From Polaromonas jejuensis NBRC 106434 (GTDB lineage: Bacteria > Pseudomonadota > Gammaproteobacteria > Burkholderiales > Burkholderiaceae_C): a stretch of DNA of 64,000 nucleotides. Shown one piece after another: positions 63,827 through 64,000 of the stretch (positions are counted from its first letter, which is position 1; each line of letters starts with the position of its first letter). The notes beneath the pieces were generated by a model that saw nothing but the letters and a program-made list of their open reading frames with translations, had not been told where the DNA came from and did no database searches. The stretch is taken from positions 32,876-96,875 of the forward strand of contig NZ_BCYO01000017.1 in NCBI RefSeq assembly GCF_001598235.1, written 5' to 3'. The position numbers were made by a program, and so were the translations under genes.

Positions 63827-64000
63827 ATGAGTCTTACCCTCGACAAACGCCAGCGCGCCATGTTGCGCGAAATGGGCGTGCGCGTCTGGCAGCCCGCCAC
63901 GCCGCCAGCCGTGCCGGAAGTTGCTATTGATTTGGTAGCTTCTGGTGCAGATGCGGTGGGCGCCACAGCCATTTTTGTTGAGGAAAACCGGCCGCCGCCC
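63827..64000 (+). CDS. Uracil-DNA glycosylase, family 4/5 type (partial, runs off the window)
   Basis: The first 58 residues of a gene cut by the window edge. MSLTLDKRQRAMLREMGVRVW followed by a Pro/Ala-rich linker is the usual N-terminal extension of the betaproteobacterial uracil-DNA glycosylase that follows rimI; the catalytic domain is outside. Residues 33-51 of the linker are encoded by a dispersed-repeat copy. Assignment relies on position and N-terminal resemblance. Confidence 0.65.
   Translation, partial: MSLTLDKRQRAMLREMGVRVWQPATPPAVPEVAIDLVASGADAVGATAIFVEENRPPP
63923..63977 (+). repeat. Dispersed palindrome-headed repeat inside the uracil-DNA glycosylase gene
   Basis: GCTATTGATTTGGTAGCTTC, then GTGCAGATG, GGGCGCCACAGCC and ATTTTTG. 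It is in frame and encodes part of the N-terminal linker. Confidence 0.75.

Noticed and set aside
1..64000. tRNA, rRNA, CRISPR, insertion sequences or prophage genes
   Set aside because: None was recognised on reading. No transposase or integrase motifs, spacer-repeat arrays or rRNA stretches were seen; a tRNA scan would be needed to exclude a tRNA fully.

Overview
The window looks like a chromosome segment of a high-GC betaproteobacterium of the family Comamonadaceae, with Polaromonas or a close relative as the best guess. The evidence is the gene content (tsaB-rimI-uracil-DNA glycosylase, purE-purK-tsaC, a fused indolepyruvate oxidoreductase beside an Lrp regulator, dprA-smg, DUF1631, class II fba then purC). 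It also carries a short dispersed repeat that I associate with this family. No rRNA, tRNA, CRISPR array or phage was seen.

Layout. 0.4-1.8 kb: a ferritin-like di-iron protein and an rfaE2-type heptose nucleotidyltransferase. 1.8-4.5 kb, minus strand: an SDR/thioester-reductase-like protein, an acyl carrier protein and a ketosynthase, apparently a small acyl-processing operon with its own promoter. 4.6-11.3 kb, minus strand: a TetR-controlled RND tripartite efflux pump. 11.3-22 kb: glnE, divergent from yhdP-nit1-sensor kinase-FixJ-type regulator. 22-28 kb: a 51-residue membrane protein, mltA, lrp and the fused ior gene. 28-34 kb: yajC-secD-secF and DUF1631. 34-39.7 kb: smg, dprA, a LysM protein, def-fmt, azlC-azlD. 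39.8-48 kb: pgk, pyk, a PAP2 phosphatase divergent from an OmpR/QseB-type two-component pair, fba, purC. 48-53 kb: a DJ-1/PfpI protein, a ribbon-helix-helix protein, a CnoX-type thioredoxin, purE-purK-tsaC. 53-56.5 kb: a double-CDGSH protein and a sulfide/persulfide module (persulfide dioxygenase, BigR/SqrR-type repressor, split YeeE/YedE transporter), then cutA. 60.5-64 kb: a SemiSWEET-like protein, dacB, tsaB, rimI and the start of a uracil-DNA glycosylase gene.

The most unusual part is 56.7-60.0 kb. It is a run of small minus-strand genes, each with a very short leader. Four of the five are followed by, and usually end inside, an inverted-repeat site built like an integron attC: about 55-68 nt, with RYYYAAC-like and GTTRRRY-like ends around an imperfect stem. 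The fifth and outermost is followed by a weaker site. I read this as an integron gene-cassette array without a visible integrase (a CALIN). Its cassettes encode a zinc-ribbon/HNH pair, an unknown 229-residue protein, a small membrane protein, an exported helix-hairpin-helix protein and an LprI-like exported protein. A diverged copy of the last 21 codons of dacB lies just outside the array.

The second unusual pattern is a dispersed element of about 50-65 bp. It has a GCTAT-N-ATAGC palindromic head, a GCGC centre and a GGGCTGGAGGC tail. There are about ten good copies plus two head-only ones, and many lie in frame inside conserved genes (both ends of the efflux adaptor, dprA, fmt, the thioredoxin gene, purK, the uracil-DNA glycosylase gene), usually in linkers or terminal extensions.
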